NCBI RefSeq assembly: GCF_923081025.1
Contig: NZ_CAKLPZ010000002.1
Coordinates: forward strand, 372,001 to 436,000
Length of the DNA stretch: 64,000 nucleotides
Direction of reading: 5' to 3'
Origin: Neolewinella maritima
GTDB lineage: Bacteria; Bacteroidota; Bacteroidia; Chitinophagales; Saprospiraceae
Every line of letters starts with the position of its first letter. The stretch's first letter is position 1. The notes under the pieces were generated by a model that saw only the letters and a list, made by a program, of their open reading frames with translations, did no database searches and was not told where the DNA came from. This document shows positions 35,766 to 44,091 of the stretch, piece after piece. Both the position numbers and the translations under genes were made by a program.

Positions 35766-37052
35766 ATGTCCACATCCCTCAAGTACGTCGCCTACCTCAC
35801 CGTGCTGCACCTGCTGCTGGGGGTAATGGCCTACTTCGTGATCGGGCGGGGACCGGTGCTGCTGCTGGTGGAGATGATCCTGCTACTTTCCGCCTACCTG
35901 GGCTACCGGCTCTATCAGGTACTGGTAGCCCCGCTCGATCTGCTGAGCCGGGGGGTGGGCGCGCTGTCCGATCAGGATTTCTCCATCAAAATGACCCCTA
36001 CCGGCAGTCCGGAGATGGACCGCCTCGGTACGGTCTACAACCGTATGATCGACCAGCTGCGTACCGAGCGGGTAATGGGGCGGCAGCGGCAGGAATTTCT
36101 GGACCGGCTGGTGAGCGCCGCGGAGGTCGGTATCGTTATTCTGGACTTCGATGGAAAGGTAGAATCGGAAAACCCCTGGGTGCGGCAATTGCGGGGTGAG
36201 CAGCAGGAATTCGTTGAAAAGGTCATAGCGGCTGCCCCATCAGCTAACGGCGTGGAGGAGGCGGGGGACAAGCGGGTGTATACTACAGCTGACAACCGCC
36301 GGATCCACGTCGAGTACGCCACCTTCATTGATCGCGGCTTCGAGCGGGGCTTCGTGGTGCTGCAAGATGTGACGGCCGATCTCCTACAGGCTGAGAAAGA
36401 AGCTTACGGTAAGGTGATCCGTATGATGGCCCACGAGGTGAATAACTCGAACGCCGCCATCGTCTCCCTGCTGAAAAGCCTACTGGAGATCGCCACGGAG
36501 AAAGACCCCAATCTGCCAGAAATTGCCTCCGAATACTTACCCCCTGTCATCAACAGGGCCGAGAACCTGACGGGCTTCATGCGTAATTTCGCCCGGGTAG
36601 TGCGCCTGCCGGTACCCAAACTGCAACGCGTCGATCTCAATGCGATACTAGTGGCCGCCGGCGGGGTGATGCAACCACTGCTCGAGGGGGCCGCGATCGA
36701 ATTGACTTACCAACTGGATATCCGGCCCCTGCTGCGCCGTGTTGACCCCGCTCAATTGGAGCAAGTGATCATCAACGCCCTGACCAACGCCCGGGAAAGC
36801 ATCGGTGAAGGGGGCCGGATCATCCTCAACAGCAATGTCGACGAGGGGTCGATCACCGTGGCCGATGACGGCCCGGGTATTCCGGAAGAGGTGAAGGGGA
36901 ACATTTTCACGCCCTTCTTCAGCACCAAAAGTACCGGACAGGGTGTGGGACTGACCCTTTCCCGTGATGTCCTGGAGGCCCACGGTGCCCAGTATCAACT
37001 GGTCACGGAAGCGGACGGATGGACGCGATTCAAAATAAAACTAAGTAATTAG
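35766..37052 (+). CDS. Membrane histidine kinase (NtrB-like), likely partner of the NtrC-type regulator
   Basis: 428 residues from ATG 35766 (a TTG 30 bases earlier is in frame but weaker). Two membrane helices lie in about 8-55, followed by a HAMP-like segment (PLDLLSRGVGALSDQDFSIK), a PAS-like domain (about 110-220), phospho-acceptor block RMMAHEVNNSNAAIVSLLKS, N box IINALTNARESIG, G1 DDGPGIP and G2 TGQGVGLTLS. The HEVNN-type H box is typical of kinases that pair with NtrC regulators. The DUF433/DUF5615 cassette separates it from that regulator. The gap before it (35559-35765) shows no other gene. Confidence 0.9.
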   Translation: MSTSLKYVAYLTVLHLLLGVMAYFVIGRGPVLLLVEMILLLSAYLGYRLYQVLVAPLDLLSRGVGALSDQDFSIKMTPTGSPEMDRLGTVYNRMIDQLRTERVMGRQRQEFLDRLVSAAEVGIVILDFDGKVESENPWVRQLRGEQQEFVEKVIAAAPSANGVEEAGDKRVYTTADNRRIHVEYATFIDRGFERGFVVLQDVTADLLQAEKEAYGKVIRMMAHEVNNSNAAIVSLLKSLLEIATEKDPNLPEIASEYLPPVINRAENLTGFMRNFARVVRLPVPKLQRVDLNAILVAAGGVMQPLLEGAAIELTYQLDIRPLLRRVDPAQLEQVIINALTNARESIGEGGRIILNSNVDEGSITVADDGPGIPEEVKGNIFTPFFSTKSTGQGVGLTLSRDVLEAHGAQYQLVTEADGWTRFKIKLSN

Positions 37053-37058
37053 TTGTAA

Positions 37059-37099
37059 TACTAATCGGTTAGTACTACTTTGGTACTAATTAATTAGTA
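37059..37099. promoter_or_regulatory. Two operator-like palindromes and promoter of the BlaI/M56 operon
   Basis: Palindrome 1 TACTAATCGGTTAGTA (37059-37074) has 6-bp perfect arms. Palindrome 2 TACTAATTAATTAGTA (37084-37099) is perfect over 16 bp. The centres are 25 bp apart. A TACTTTG promoter-like word (37076-37082) lies between them, so a bound BlaI repressor would cover the promoter and start region. The palindromes end four bases before the blaI ATG. Confidence 0.7.
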
Positions 37100-37102
37100 G
37101 TT

Positions 37103-37465
37103 ATGCAAAAATTAGCCAGGCGGGAGGCCCAACTCATGCAGGTGCTCTGGAGACTGGAGCGGGCCTTCGTCAAGGAGATCATCGAGGAGTTACCGGAGCC
37201 GAAACCGCACTACAACACGGTGTCCACCATAGTCAAAATCCTGGAAGAAAAGGGCTTCGTGGCCCACGAAAAGTTGGGTAACGCCTACAGATTCTACCCA
37301 CTAATAGCCGAAGAGGCCTACCAGGAAAAAGCCGTCGACGACGTTGTGCAACGCTTCTTCGACAACTCCCCGATGAAGTTGGTCAACTACTTCGCCAGGG
37401 AGCAAAAGCTGGATGCCGGGGAACTGGAGCGGCTCGTCAAACTCATCAAAGACCAACAGGGATGA
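37103..37465 (+). CDS. BlaI/MecI-family repressor
   Basis: 120 residues with the winged-helix of BlaI/MecI/CopY (REAQLMQVLWRLERAFVKEI, then HYNTVSTIVKILEEKGFVAHEK) and a C-terminal dimerisation helix. It should bind the two palindromes just upstream and repress its own operon until cleaved by the membrane metalloprotease encoded next, whose ATG overlaps its stop (ATGA). Confidence 0.9.
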   Translation: MQKLARREAQLMQVLWRLERAFVKEIIEELPEPKPHYNTVSTIVKILEEKGFVAHEKLGNAYRFYPLIAEEAYQEKAVDDVVQRFFDNSPMKLVNYFAREQKLDAGELERLVKLIKDQQG

Positions 37466-39858
37466 ATTACCTGCTCCACGCCGGACTGCTCCTCGCCGTC
37501 TGCTACCTCTACTACTGGCTCGTGCTGCGGCGGGAGACCCACTTCGAGCTCAACCGCTTCGTACTGCTGGGGAGTATGGTGGCCTGTTTTCTACTGCCGC
37601 TGGTCACCGTACCGGCCTACCTGTCCGTAGCGACGAGCATAGACGTCACCCTCCCTACGGCACATACAGCGCATACGACACCTATGACGCAGATGCATTC
37701 TCCTGCGGAGAAGCTCGGTCCAGACATCTCCCTTGCGGCAAGTGCACCACGCAACACGCCTGATACGGATAGCGTGTCGACTAATGGCAACGCTACACTC
37801 CTTACTACAATCGACTGGTCAAACACGATCTGGTACGCTTACCTACTTGGCGTGCTCGTTTTCGGGTTCCATTTTCTGATACAACTACTGGTGCTGGCGA
37901 GACGGGTTAAGCAGAACCCCGCACACGAGATCGACGGGGTCAGGATCGTCGAACTGAGTAGCGACCTGGCGCCCCATTCGTTCTGGACGTACATCTTCCT
38001 CAACCCCGCCACCTACGATCCGGCGACCTACCGCAGCATCATCACCCACGAGCGCGTGCACGTGACCCAGCGGCACAGCATCGACCTGCTACTGGCCGAA
38101 TTACTGATCGTAGTGCAGTGGTGGAATCCCTTCGCCTGGTGGTACCGCCGGGCCATTGAAAACAACCTCGAATACCTCACCGACGGCGAAGTGCTGCACG
38201 GGGGCACCGATCCGGTCGCTTACCAGATGAGCCTGCTGCAGGTGGCCGTACCCGGACACGCCCACGGCCTGGTAACCGGCTACAACCAAAACGTACTCGA
38301 ACAACGCATACTGATGATGAAAGCAAAAAGATCCACCCCCCGCTCCGGCTGGAAATACCTCGCCCTGCCCGCCCTGCTGCTGGTATCGCTGAGCTGGCTT
38401 AATCCCGTTACCGCCCAGGCACCGGCACCGCCTCCCGCGCCCGCGCCCGCGGCCACCGTTCCTGCTCCGCCGCCCCCGGCGCCTCCCGCACCCGCACCGC
38501 CGCCGCCCGCTCCAATCGCGGTACCGCCGCCGCCGCCCCCGCCCCCGGCGCCAGCACCCGCAGGTGAGGTTCGCCGTAGCTGGACCGCCGAGATCGACGG
38601 CAACGAAGTTTGTATGGCACTCATCGAATCCGGAGAACGCGGCAGCTACCGGATGAATACCAACCACTGCTTCGGTACCGCCGAGCTGGGTAGTCTGCCG
38701 CGGGGCAGTATGGGGGAGTTCTCCCTGATCCGCGCCGCCGGCACTCTCACCTTCCGGGGCATCTTCGAGGGTACTACCGGTGTGGGCACCTACGCATTCA
38801 CCCCCGCCCCCGACTTCACCGCCGCGCTAAGCCGGGCCGGGTTCGAAGACTTCGACGACCGCGAACTGATTCACTTCCTGCTCACGGACATCGATGCGGA
38901 CTACGTCGCATTCCTGAAGGATACCTACGCTCCCAGTCACGACGAGCTGGTACAAGTGGCCATCTTTGGCATCGACCGGGCCACCCTGACCCAGGTGAGT
39001 TACGACCTGAAGGAGGCCGGCTTCGGAGAACCGGATTTAGAAAAGATCGTGCAGCTGCGCATCTTTGGCATCGACCGAACCTACTTCACCGATCTGGCCA
39101 ATGCCGGCTTCGACGACCTCAGCCTGGATCAGGTCGTGCAGGCCAAGATCCACGGGCTCGACGCCGGGTTCGTGCGGGAAATGGCTTCCCTTGGCTTTGA
39201 AAACCTCGCCTTTGACGAGATCATCCAGCTCGCCATCCACGGTATCGATGCGGAGTATGCGCGGGAAATGGCTTCGCTGGGGTACGAAAACCTATCCGCC
39301 GAGAAGATCGTCAGTGCAAAGATCCACGGCGTGAGTGCCCGCAAGATCCGCGAGCTGCGTGAGGCGGGGCTCGATAACTTGAGCATAGACGAGGCTACTC
39401 AGGCCTCCGTTCACGGTATCGACAGGGAGTATACCGCTGAATTGGCCAGTCTCGGTTTTGCTGACCTGACCCTCGACGAGGTGGTTGCAGCCAAGATCCA
39501 TGGCGTCAGCGCCCGCAGGGCTAAACAGATGCAAGAGCTGGGTCTGCAATTTGAAGGCCTGCGCGACCTGCAAGACGTTAGTATCCACGGCGTGACCCCC
39601 GAGCTGGTAGAGGGAATGCGCGACCTAGGGTATACGGACATGGGGGTACGCGATTTCGTAGATGCACGTATCCATGGCGTGACCCCTGAGTTCGTGGCGT
39701 CCTATGCAGATCTGGGGTACGGCAAAATTTCTCTACGCACCCTGATCGACCTGCGGATTCACCAGGTGTCACCCGAGTTCGTGCGCGATAACCGGCGTGA
39801 TGGAGACGACCTGCGCGACCTGATCGACTACAAGATCGCAAAGCACTCGCGGCGCTAA
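37462..39858 (+). CDS. M56 (BlaR1-like) membrane metalloprotease with C-terminal HGI/V repeats
   Basis: 798 residues. Three to four membrane helices and the zinc-protease motif HERVH (about residue 195) with downstream Glu in NNLEYLTDGE form the BlaR1-like M56 domain (1-300). It ends with a membrane helix at about 295-315. A long Pro/Ala-rich stretch (about 318-370) follows, then a small beta domain (370-440) and about ten repeats of 24-28 residues (440-790) built around IHGID/IHGVS-x-EY...LASLGF..L..DE. There is no penicillin-binding sensor domain, so the signal is not expected to be a beta-lactam. It probably cleaves the partner BlaI when the repeat domain senses something outside the membrane. 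Confidence 0.85.
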   Translation: MNYLLHAGLLLAVCYLYYWLVLRRETHFELNRFVLLGSMVACFLLPLVTVPAYLSVATSIDVTLPTAHTAHTTPMTQMHSPAEKLGPDISLAASAPRNTPDTDSVSTNGNATLLTTIDWSNTIWYAYLLGVLVFGFHFLIQLLVLARRVKQNPAHEIDGVRIVELSSDLAPHSFWTYIFLNPATYDPATYRSIITHERVHVTQRHSIDLLLAELLIVVQWWNPFAWWYRRAIENNLEYLTDGEVLHGGTDPVAYQMSLLQVAVPGHAHGLVTGYNQNVLEQRILMMKAKRSTPRSGWKYLALPALLLVSLSWLNPVTAQAPAPPPAPAPAATVPAPPPPAPPAPAPPPPAPIAVPPPPPPPPAPAPAGEVRRSWTAEIDGNEVCMALIESGERGSYRMNTNHCFGTAELGSLPRGSMGEFSLIRAAGTLTFRGIFEGTTGVGTYAFTPAPDFTAALSRAGFEDFDDRELIHFLLTDIDADYVAFLKDTYAPSHDELVQVAIFGIDRATLTQVSYDLKEAGFGEPDLEKIVQLRIFGIDRTYFTDLANAGFDDLSLDQVVQAKIHGLDAGFVREMASLGFENLAFDEIIQLAIHGIDAEYAREMASLGYENLSAEKIVSAKIHGVSARKIRELREAGLDNLSIDEATQASVHGIDREYTAELASLGFADLTLDEVVAAKIHGVSARRAKQMQELGLQFEGLRDLQDVSIHGVTPELVEGMRDLGYTDMGVRDFVDARIHGVTPEFVASYADLGYGKISLRTLIDLRIHQVSPEFVRDNRRDGDDLRDLIDYKIAKHSRR

Positions 39859-39863
39859 ACATC

Positions 39864-39904
39864 CGGGGGGTGAAGTAACCTATTAAGGGTAGTTCACCCC
39901 CCCG
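39864..39904. repeat. Hairpin between the M56 gene and nth
   Basis: GGGGGGTGAA (39865-39874) pairs with TTCACCCCCC (39893-39902) across an 18-base loop. There is no T-run. It may mark the end of the M56 operon or lie in the nth leader, four bases before its ATG. Confidence 0.6.
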
Positions 39905-39907
39905 ACG

Positions 39908-40609
39908 ATGCTCGATACCGCTGCTGAAACCCACCTCCACTTTCTCATCACCACCCTCGAAGCGGAATATGGCCGGCAGACCCGCTACAGTACGAAGTCT
40001 GCCGTAGACCAGCTCATCGCCACCACCCTCAGTCAGCGTACCAACTACGCCGACGAGAAGGCCGCCTACGACAAGCTCCTCGAAACCTACGGCGACTGGA
40101 CGGGCGTAGCCGCCGCCCCCGTGGAGGGTATCGAGGCCTGCATCCAGACCAGCCGCTGGCCCGAGATTAAGGCGCCCCGCATCAAGGAGCTGCTCAACAT
40201 CATCCTGGAGCGCTACGGTAAGATGGATATGCAGTTCCTAGCCGATATGCCGGTAGAAGAGGCCCAGGAGTTACTGATGGAGCTACCCGGCGTAGGTTTC
40301 AAGACCTCTACGTTCGTGCTGCTGTTCTCCCTGCGCCGCCCCGCCCTGCCCGTCGATACCCACGTACACCGCGTGAGTACCCGCTATGGTATCCTGCCCG
40401 CCAAGATCACTCAGGCAAAGTCCCATAAGGCTCTTCTGGACATGCTGCCGCAGGACGCCGATGAGCTACTAAATTTTCACAAGCTGCTGTTCAAGCACGG
40501 GCAGCGGGTGTGTACGTACTCCCACCCAAAGTGTGGGAAGTGCGTGGTGAGTGCGCGGTGTCGGTATGTTCAGGATGCATCTGCTGCTACAAAAACTGCT
40601 CCGGCTTAA
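39908..40609 (+). CDS. nth: Endonuclease III
   Basis: 233 residues. DNA glycosylase/AP lyase for oxidised pyrimidines. Helix-hairpin-helix LPGVGFKTSTFVL carries the catalytic Lys; the catalytic Asp lies in LPVDTHVHRVSTRYG. The 4Fe-4S ligands are CTYSHPKCGKCVVSARC with the family spacing C-x6-C-x2-C-x5-C. ATG 39908 fits the usual length. The 3' end overlaps the convergent SDR gene by 23 bases. Confidence 0.93.
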   Translation: MLDTAAETHLHFLITTLEAEYGRQTRYSTKSAVDQLIATTLSQRTNYADEKAAYDKLLETYGDWTGVAAAPVEGIEACIQTSRWPEIKAPRIKELLNIILERYGKMDMQFLADMPVEEAQELLMELPGVGFKTSTFVLLFSLRRPALPVDTHVHRVSTRYGILPAKITQAKSHKALLDMLPQDADELLNFHKLLFKHGQRVCTYSHPKCGKCVVSARCRYVQDASAATKTAPA

Positions 40610-41396
40610 ACCACCTAGCCAGCACCCGCTCATAATTGCCCGGCATCAGGCGGGTGATCTTGTCGATCCAGTAGGCGTCGCGGCCGATGAGGAGCCGGCG
40701 CTTCTTCGTTTCGATGGCCTTGATGATCTTGCCGGCAGCCTGGGCGGCCGTGGTCTTGGCCTGCTTTTCGAAGTTGCGGATGAAGCGCTCGCGCTCCCGC
40801 TCGTCGTCGATGACCACGTTGCGGTGGATGTTGGTGGCGATGCCGCCGGGGTGGACGCAGCAGATGTGCATCAGCTTGCCCAGCTCTACGCGCAGCGTCT
40901 CGGTGTAGCCGCGCACGCCGAACTTGCTCACGTTGTAGGGACCCGAACCCGGGAAGGCGAAGAGCCCGAACACGCTACTGATATTGACCAGGCTGGCGTC
41001 AGCTTGCTGGCGCAGGTAGGGCAGGAAGAACTGCGAGCCGTAGATCACGCCCCAGAGATTGACCTGCAGCGTTCGCTCGTAGGCCTCGATGTCCAGCTTG
41101 GTCACCGATTGCTGGCGTACGCTCATGCCGGCATTGTTGATCACTACGTCTACCCGGCCGAGGGTTTTATGGGTCTCGTCGGCAAAGGCGCGCATGGCGT
41201 CCTGGTCACCTACGTCGAAGACCTTGCGCAGGCCCCGCGTGCGTTCGGGTAGTTCGGCCCAGGTCTCTTCCAGGCTGGTCTCGTTGTAGTCGTTGAGGGC
41301 CAGTACGGCGCCCCGGGCGGCCAGTTGCCAGGCCAGTTCGCGGCCGATCCCGGAGCCGGCTCCGGTGATCACCACGACTTTTTCGTTGAATTGCAT
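40587..41396 (-). CDS. Short-chain dehydrogenase/reductase
   Basis: 269 residues, classical SDR: cofactor motif TGAGSGIGRELA (about 12-23), NNAGMS (about 88), catalytic Ser in VNISSVFG and the YxxxK in GPYNVSKFGVRG (about 155-160). The C-terminal extension continues past the usual core with a basic region (AIETKKRRLLIGRDAYWIDK), as in the SDR group near fatty-acid or retinol-type dehydrogenases. Substrate is not known. No operon partner. Confidence 0.85.
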   Translation of the reverse strand: MQFNEKVVVITGAGSGIGRELAWQLAARGAVLALNDYNETSLEETWAELPERTRGLRKVFDVGDQDAMRAFADETHKTLGRVDVVINNAGMSVRQQSVTKLDIEAYERTLQVNLWGVIYGSQFFLPYLRQQADASLVNISSVFGLFAFPGSGPYNVSKFGVRGYTETLRVELGKLMHICCVHPGGIATNIHRNVVIDDERERERFIRNFEKQAKTTAAQAAGKIIKAIETKKRRLLIGRDAYWIDKITRLMPGNYERVLARWFKPEQFL

Positions 41397-41427
41397 GCCG
41401 TAATGTACGGTAGCTGCCGGGGGGTGC

Positions 41428-43653
41428 CTAGAACCAGTGACCCAGGTTGAAGTGAACCGCTCCCCCCTCCGTGCCGTAGCCGTAGGTCAGCTCTATCGGC
41501 CCCAGGGGTGTACTCAGTCCGTAGCCCAGCACGCCCGCTCCCAGGTAGGTGGACTGTATAGAACTCGGGAAATTCTCGGGGTTACCCAGTCGTGCCCCTC
41601 GGGCACCTACGTGCAGGTAGTGGCTGGTGAATAGGCGCCGGCGCCAGAATACCTCGGCCATGAGCAGATTGCTTCCCGATGCTTCCCCCAGTGGGATGCC
41701 CGGAAAGGCCTTGAAGTTATTGAGCAGTTTCTGGTTATTGCTGCCCAGGTAGTAGCGGTAGGGTAGGGTGCTCCGATCCAGAAAGCCTCCCGCACTGAAG
41801 TCGAGGCCCAGACTATGTTTTTCGCCGAGGGGCAGGAGTCCGAGAACGTCAAGATCGCCGTTGAGGGAAAAGCCATTGGCGTCGCCGCCGATGCGGTGTA
41901 CGGCCCGCGCCTCGGCCCGTATGCGGAACCCCCGCAGGGCAAAGTGGGCCTGGCTGAGCTTATCGTACAGGAAGTACGTCTTGCTCACGAAGTACAGTTC
42001 ATCGTTGAGGCCGAACAGTCCGGACGTATCCGCTGCGGCCAGCTGGTCGGAGTTGGTGGTGTAGTACTTGAGTCCCGCGGCTACTCCGGTGAAGCTATTC
42101 TGGGTCTGGCGCAGGTCCCAGTACAGCTCGGCGTCCAGGTCGTTGAAGCGGAAGTCTAGCCGGTCCAGCACTACCCGCAGCGGATCTACGGGGGTTTCCG
42201 GCACATCGAAGCCTACGTCGGCGTAGTCCAGACTGCTCCGCAGTCCGAAGGCCGAGCCATTGACCCGGTTGATCCGGTAGTCGAAGCGGTAGCGGATGCG
42301 GTTGCCGGCGATCAGGTCCAGACTGGCCTGACTGTTGTTGACCAGCACGTCGTACAGCGTCAGGTTCACCAGTACGTTGGCGCGGTATACGGGGTCGTAG
42401 TGCAGGCCCAGCCGCAGCTGCTGCCCGAAGGCCGGGGTCTGCTCGAACAGCAGCTCCAGGTCTACCTCATCTTCGGTGTCGTCCGTGTACGACCACTGGT
42501 AGTTGATGTTGGCGTAGCGGCCGGTGACGTGCAGGGCGGTGAGTCCCTCCCGAAAGTCTTCCCAGCTGATGCGCCCGGGCAGGGTATCCGGGAAGTAGCT
42601 CATGATCTGCCGGTCGGAGAGCTCTACGCTACCACTGATGGTGAGGCTTCCTACATTCAGATACTCCGGCACGCGGGCCGCGGAGGTATCGCGGGTTGTG
42701 GAGGCACTCCCCTGCAGTGCGGCCAGGCTATCGAGCTGCGGCTTCATCGCCAGAGCCGCGGTGTAGCCGGCATTGATCAGCGTATCGATGTCGCTGAAGC
42801 TTAGTACCGAGTAGCCGTCTAGCTCGGGCTTGATGTCCATGTCGGTCACTTCGTACTGCTCCACGTTGCGCCGGTTGGCCTGGAAGAAAGCGATTTGCAT
42901 GATCAGATCCCCTACGCTCTTGATGTCGCCCGCCTTGAGGGGGTCGGCTTCTACGCTGATGCCCAGGATGTAGTCCATCCCCTTGGCCTTCACTTCCTCG
43001 GCGGGGTAGTTGTTGGATACCCCGCCGTCGGTCAGCAGGCGGCCGTCCAGCTCAAAGGGGCTCAGCACGCCGGGCAGGGCGGCGCTGGCCCGCATGGCTT
43101 CGGCCAGCATACCGGTTTCGATCACTACGCCGTCGCCGGTCTCCAGGTCGGTCGCTACGGCCAGGAAGGGGATCGGCAGCTGACTGAAGTCACGCACGTG
43201 CCCCACTGCGGCCGTCCAGTTAGCAAACAGGTCATGCACCCGCTGCCCGTCGGAAAGCGCCGTCGGCAGTTGGATACCAAAACTCTGCATGGAGATACTC
43301 AACAGGTACTTTTCCTGGTACAGCTTTTCGTAGATCGTGCGGTCTTCGCGCGCGATCGCATCCTGCAATTCGCTCAGGATATCGATACTGCGCAGCAATT
43401 CCTCGAGCTGGTCAGCGCTGTAGCCGGCGGCGTAGAGTCCGCCCACGATGGCCCCCATACTGGTACCGCCGATGTAGTCGATCTTCACGCCCGCCTCCTC
43501 GATCACGCGCAGGGCACCGATATGAGCGTAGCCCTTAGCCCCGCCGCCGCTGAGCACGAGACCTACCTTCAGGTCATTCTGCTGCCCCCAGAGTTGGGCG
43601 GGGCCGCAGGTGCAGAGCAATAGAATAAGGAGCAACGAAAGCAGGCGAGGCAT
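41428..43653 (-). CDS. Patatin-like phospholipase with BamA-type outer-membrane barrel
   Basis: 741 residues from ATG 43653, beginning with a signal peptide (LLSLLLILLLCTCGPAQ). The patatin domain (about 28-300) has GGGAKGYAHIG (oxyanion), nucleophile Ser in GGTSMGAIVG and Asp in LLTDGGVSNNYP. A POTRA-like segment (about 340-410) and a 16-strand BamA/surface-antigen barrel follow to the C-terminus, which ends in aromatic residues (HFNLGHWF). This is the PlpD/type Vd-like arrangement; in Bacteroidota the lipase is often surface-linked. A longer in-frame start at 43890 is rejected, since it translates a tandem repeat. Confidence 0.9.
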   Translation of the reverse strand: MPRLLSLLLILLLCTCGPAQLWGQQNDLKVGLVLSGGGAKGYAHIGALRVIEEAGVKIDYIGGTSMGAIVGGLYAAGYSADQLEELLRSIDILSELQDAIAREDRTIYEKLYQEKYLLSISMQSFGIQLPTALSDGQRVHDLFANWTAAVGHVRDFSQLPIPFLAVATDLETGDGVVIETGMLAEAMRASAALPGVLSPFELDGRLLTDGGVSNNYPAEEVKAKGMDYILGISVEADPLKAGDIKSVGDLIMQIAFFQANRRNVEQYEVTDMDIKPELDGYSVLSFSDIDTLINAGYTAALAMKPQLDSLAALQGSASTTRDTSAARVPEYLNVGSLTISGSVELSDRQIMSYFPDTLPGRISWEDFREGLTALHVTGRYANINYQWSYTDDTEDEVDLELLFEQTPAFGQQLRLGLHYDPVYRANVLVNLTLYDVLVNNSQASLDLIAGNRIRYRFDYRINRVNGSAFGLRSSLDYADVGFDVPETPVDPLRVVLDRLDFRFNDLDAELYWDLRQTQNSFTGVAAGLKYYTTNSDQLAAADTSGLFGLNDELYFVSKTYFLYDKLSQAHFALRGFRIRAEARAVHRIGGDANGFSLNGDLDVLGLLPLGEKHSLGLDFSAGGFLDRSTLPYRYYLGSNNQKLLNNFKAFPGIPLGEASGSNLLMAEVFWRRRLFTSHYLHVGARGARLGNPENFPSSIQSTYLGAGVLGYGLSTPLGPIELTYGYGTEGGAVHFNLGHWF

Positions 43654-43694
43654 ACTAGAGATAGTGTGGGGCGAAAGTAGGTGTTCCCGCGTTC

Positions 43695-43901
43695 CCGCGG
43701 TTCCCGGCTTGTAGCCGGGGCGCCCGGGCCGTGGAGGCCCGGCCAGTGTCACGCATAGCTTCCCCGCGGTTCCCGGCTTGTAGCCGGGGCGCCTGGGCCG
43801 TAGAGGTCCGGCCAGTGTCACGTACAGCTTCCCCACGGTTCCCGGCTTCCAGCCGGGGTGCCCGGGCCGTGGAGGCCCGGCTAGTGTCACGTACAGCTCC
43901 C
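43695..43901. repeat. Three tandem copies of a 69-bp double-hairpin unit
   Basis: Period 69, anchored on GGTTCCCGGCTT at 43699, 43768 and 43837. Each unit has hairpin one, CCCGGCT-3 bases-AGCCGGG, and hairpin two, CCGGGCC-5 bases-GGCCCGG. In copy 2 the second stem changes to CTGGGCC/GGTCCGG, which keeps pairing in RNA through G-U pairs. The gap 43654-44091 contains no gene. The period is a multiple of three, which creates a spurious long reading frame. Confidence 0.9.
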
Positions 43902-43916
43902 TAATCCGCTCCGGTC

Positions 43917-43974
43917 GCCGCTAAAGCGGCTCTCGCACTCGGAGAGTGCCTCGTCTCCCGCGGTTTGAAACCGC
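43917..43974. repeat. Three adjacent perfect mini-hairpins
   Basis: GCCGCT-AA-AGCGGC (43917-43930), GCACTC-GGA-GAGTGC (43935-43949) and GCGGTTT-G-AAACCGC (43960-43974) follow the 69-bp repeats. The stem sequences are unrelated to each other; only the 'very short loop' form is shared. The remaining bases to 44070 are a C-rich low-complexity tract. Confidence 0.85.
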
Positions 43975-44079
43975 TGCGTACCGCCTCCAGCCGCTGTACT
44001 CACCCCTCCCGCTGCACACCCCCTCCCGCTACACCCACCCACCCACTACACGCACCCCACACGCGTACCACCCACGGCG

Positions 44080-44086
44080 TACTTTG
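44080..44086 (+). promoter_or_regulatory. Putative -7 promoter element
   Basis: TACTTTG inside GGCGTACTTTGC, 5 bases before the GTG at 44092. The same 12-mer precedes the ROK kinase gene. Confidence 0.4.
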
Positions 44087-44091
44087 CGAAA

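Noticed and set aside
43654-43890. Upstream in-frame extension of the patatin gene with three GPxRPGxPGxKPGT repeats
   Set aside because: It is the translation of the 69-bp hairpin repeat (period divisible by three) and would precede a clear signal peptide.
43695-43901. CRISPR-like regular repeats
   Set aside because: The units are contiguous with no spacers, only three copies, and each contains two internal hairpins; no cas genes.
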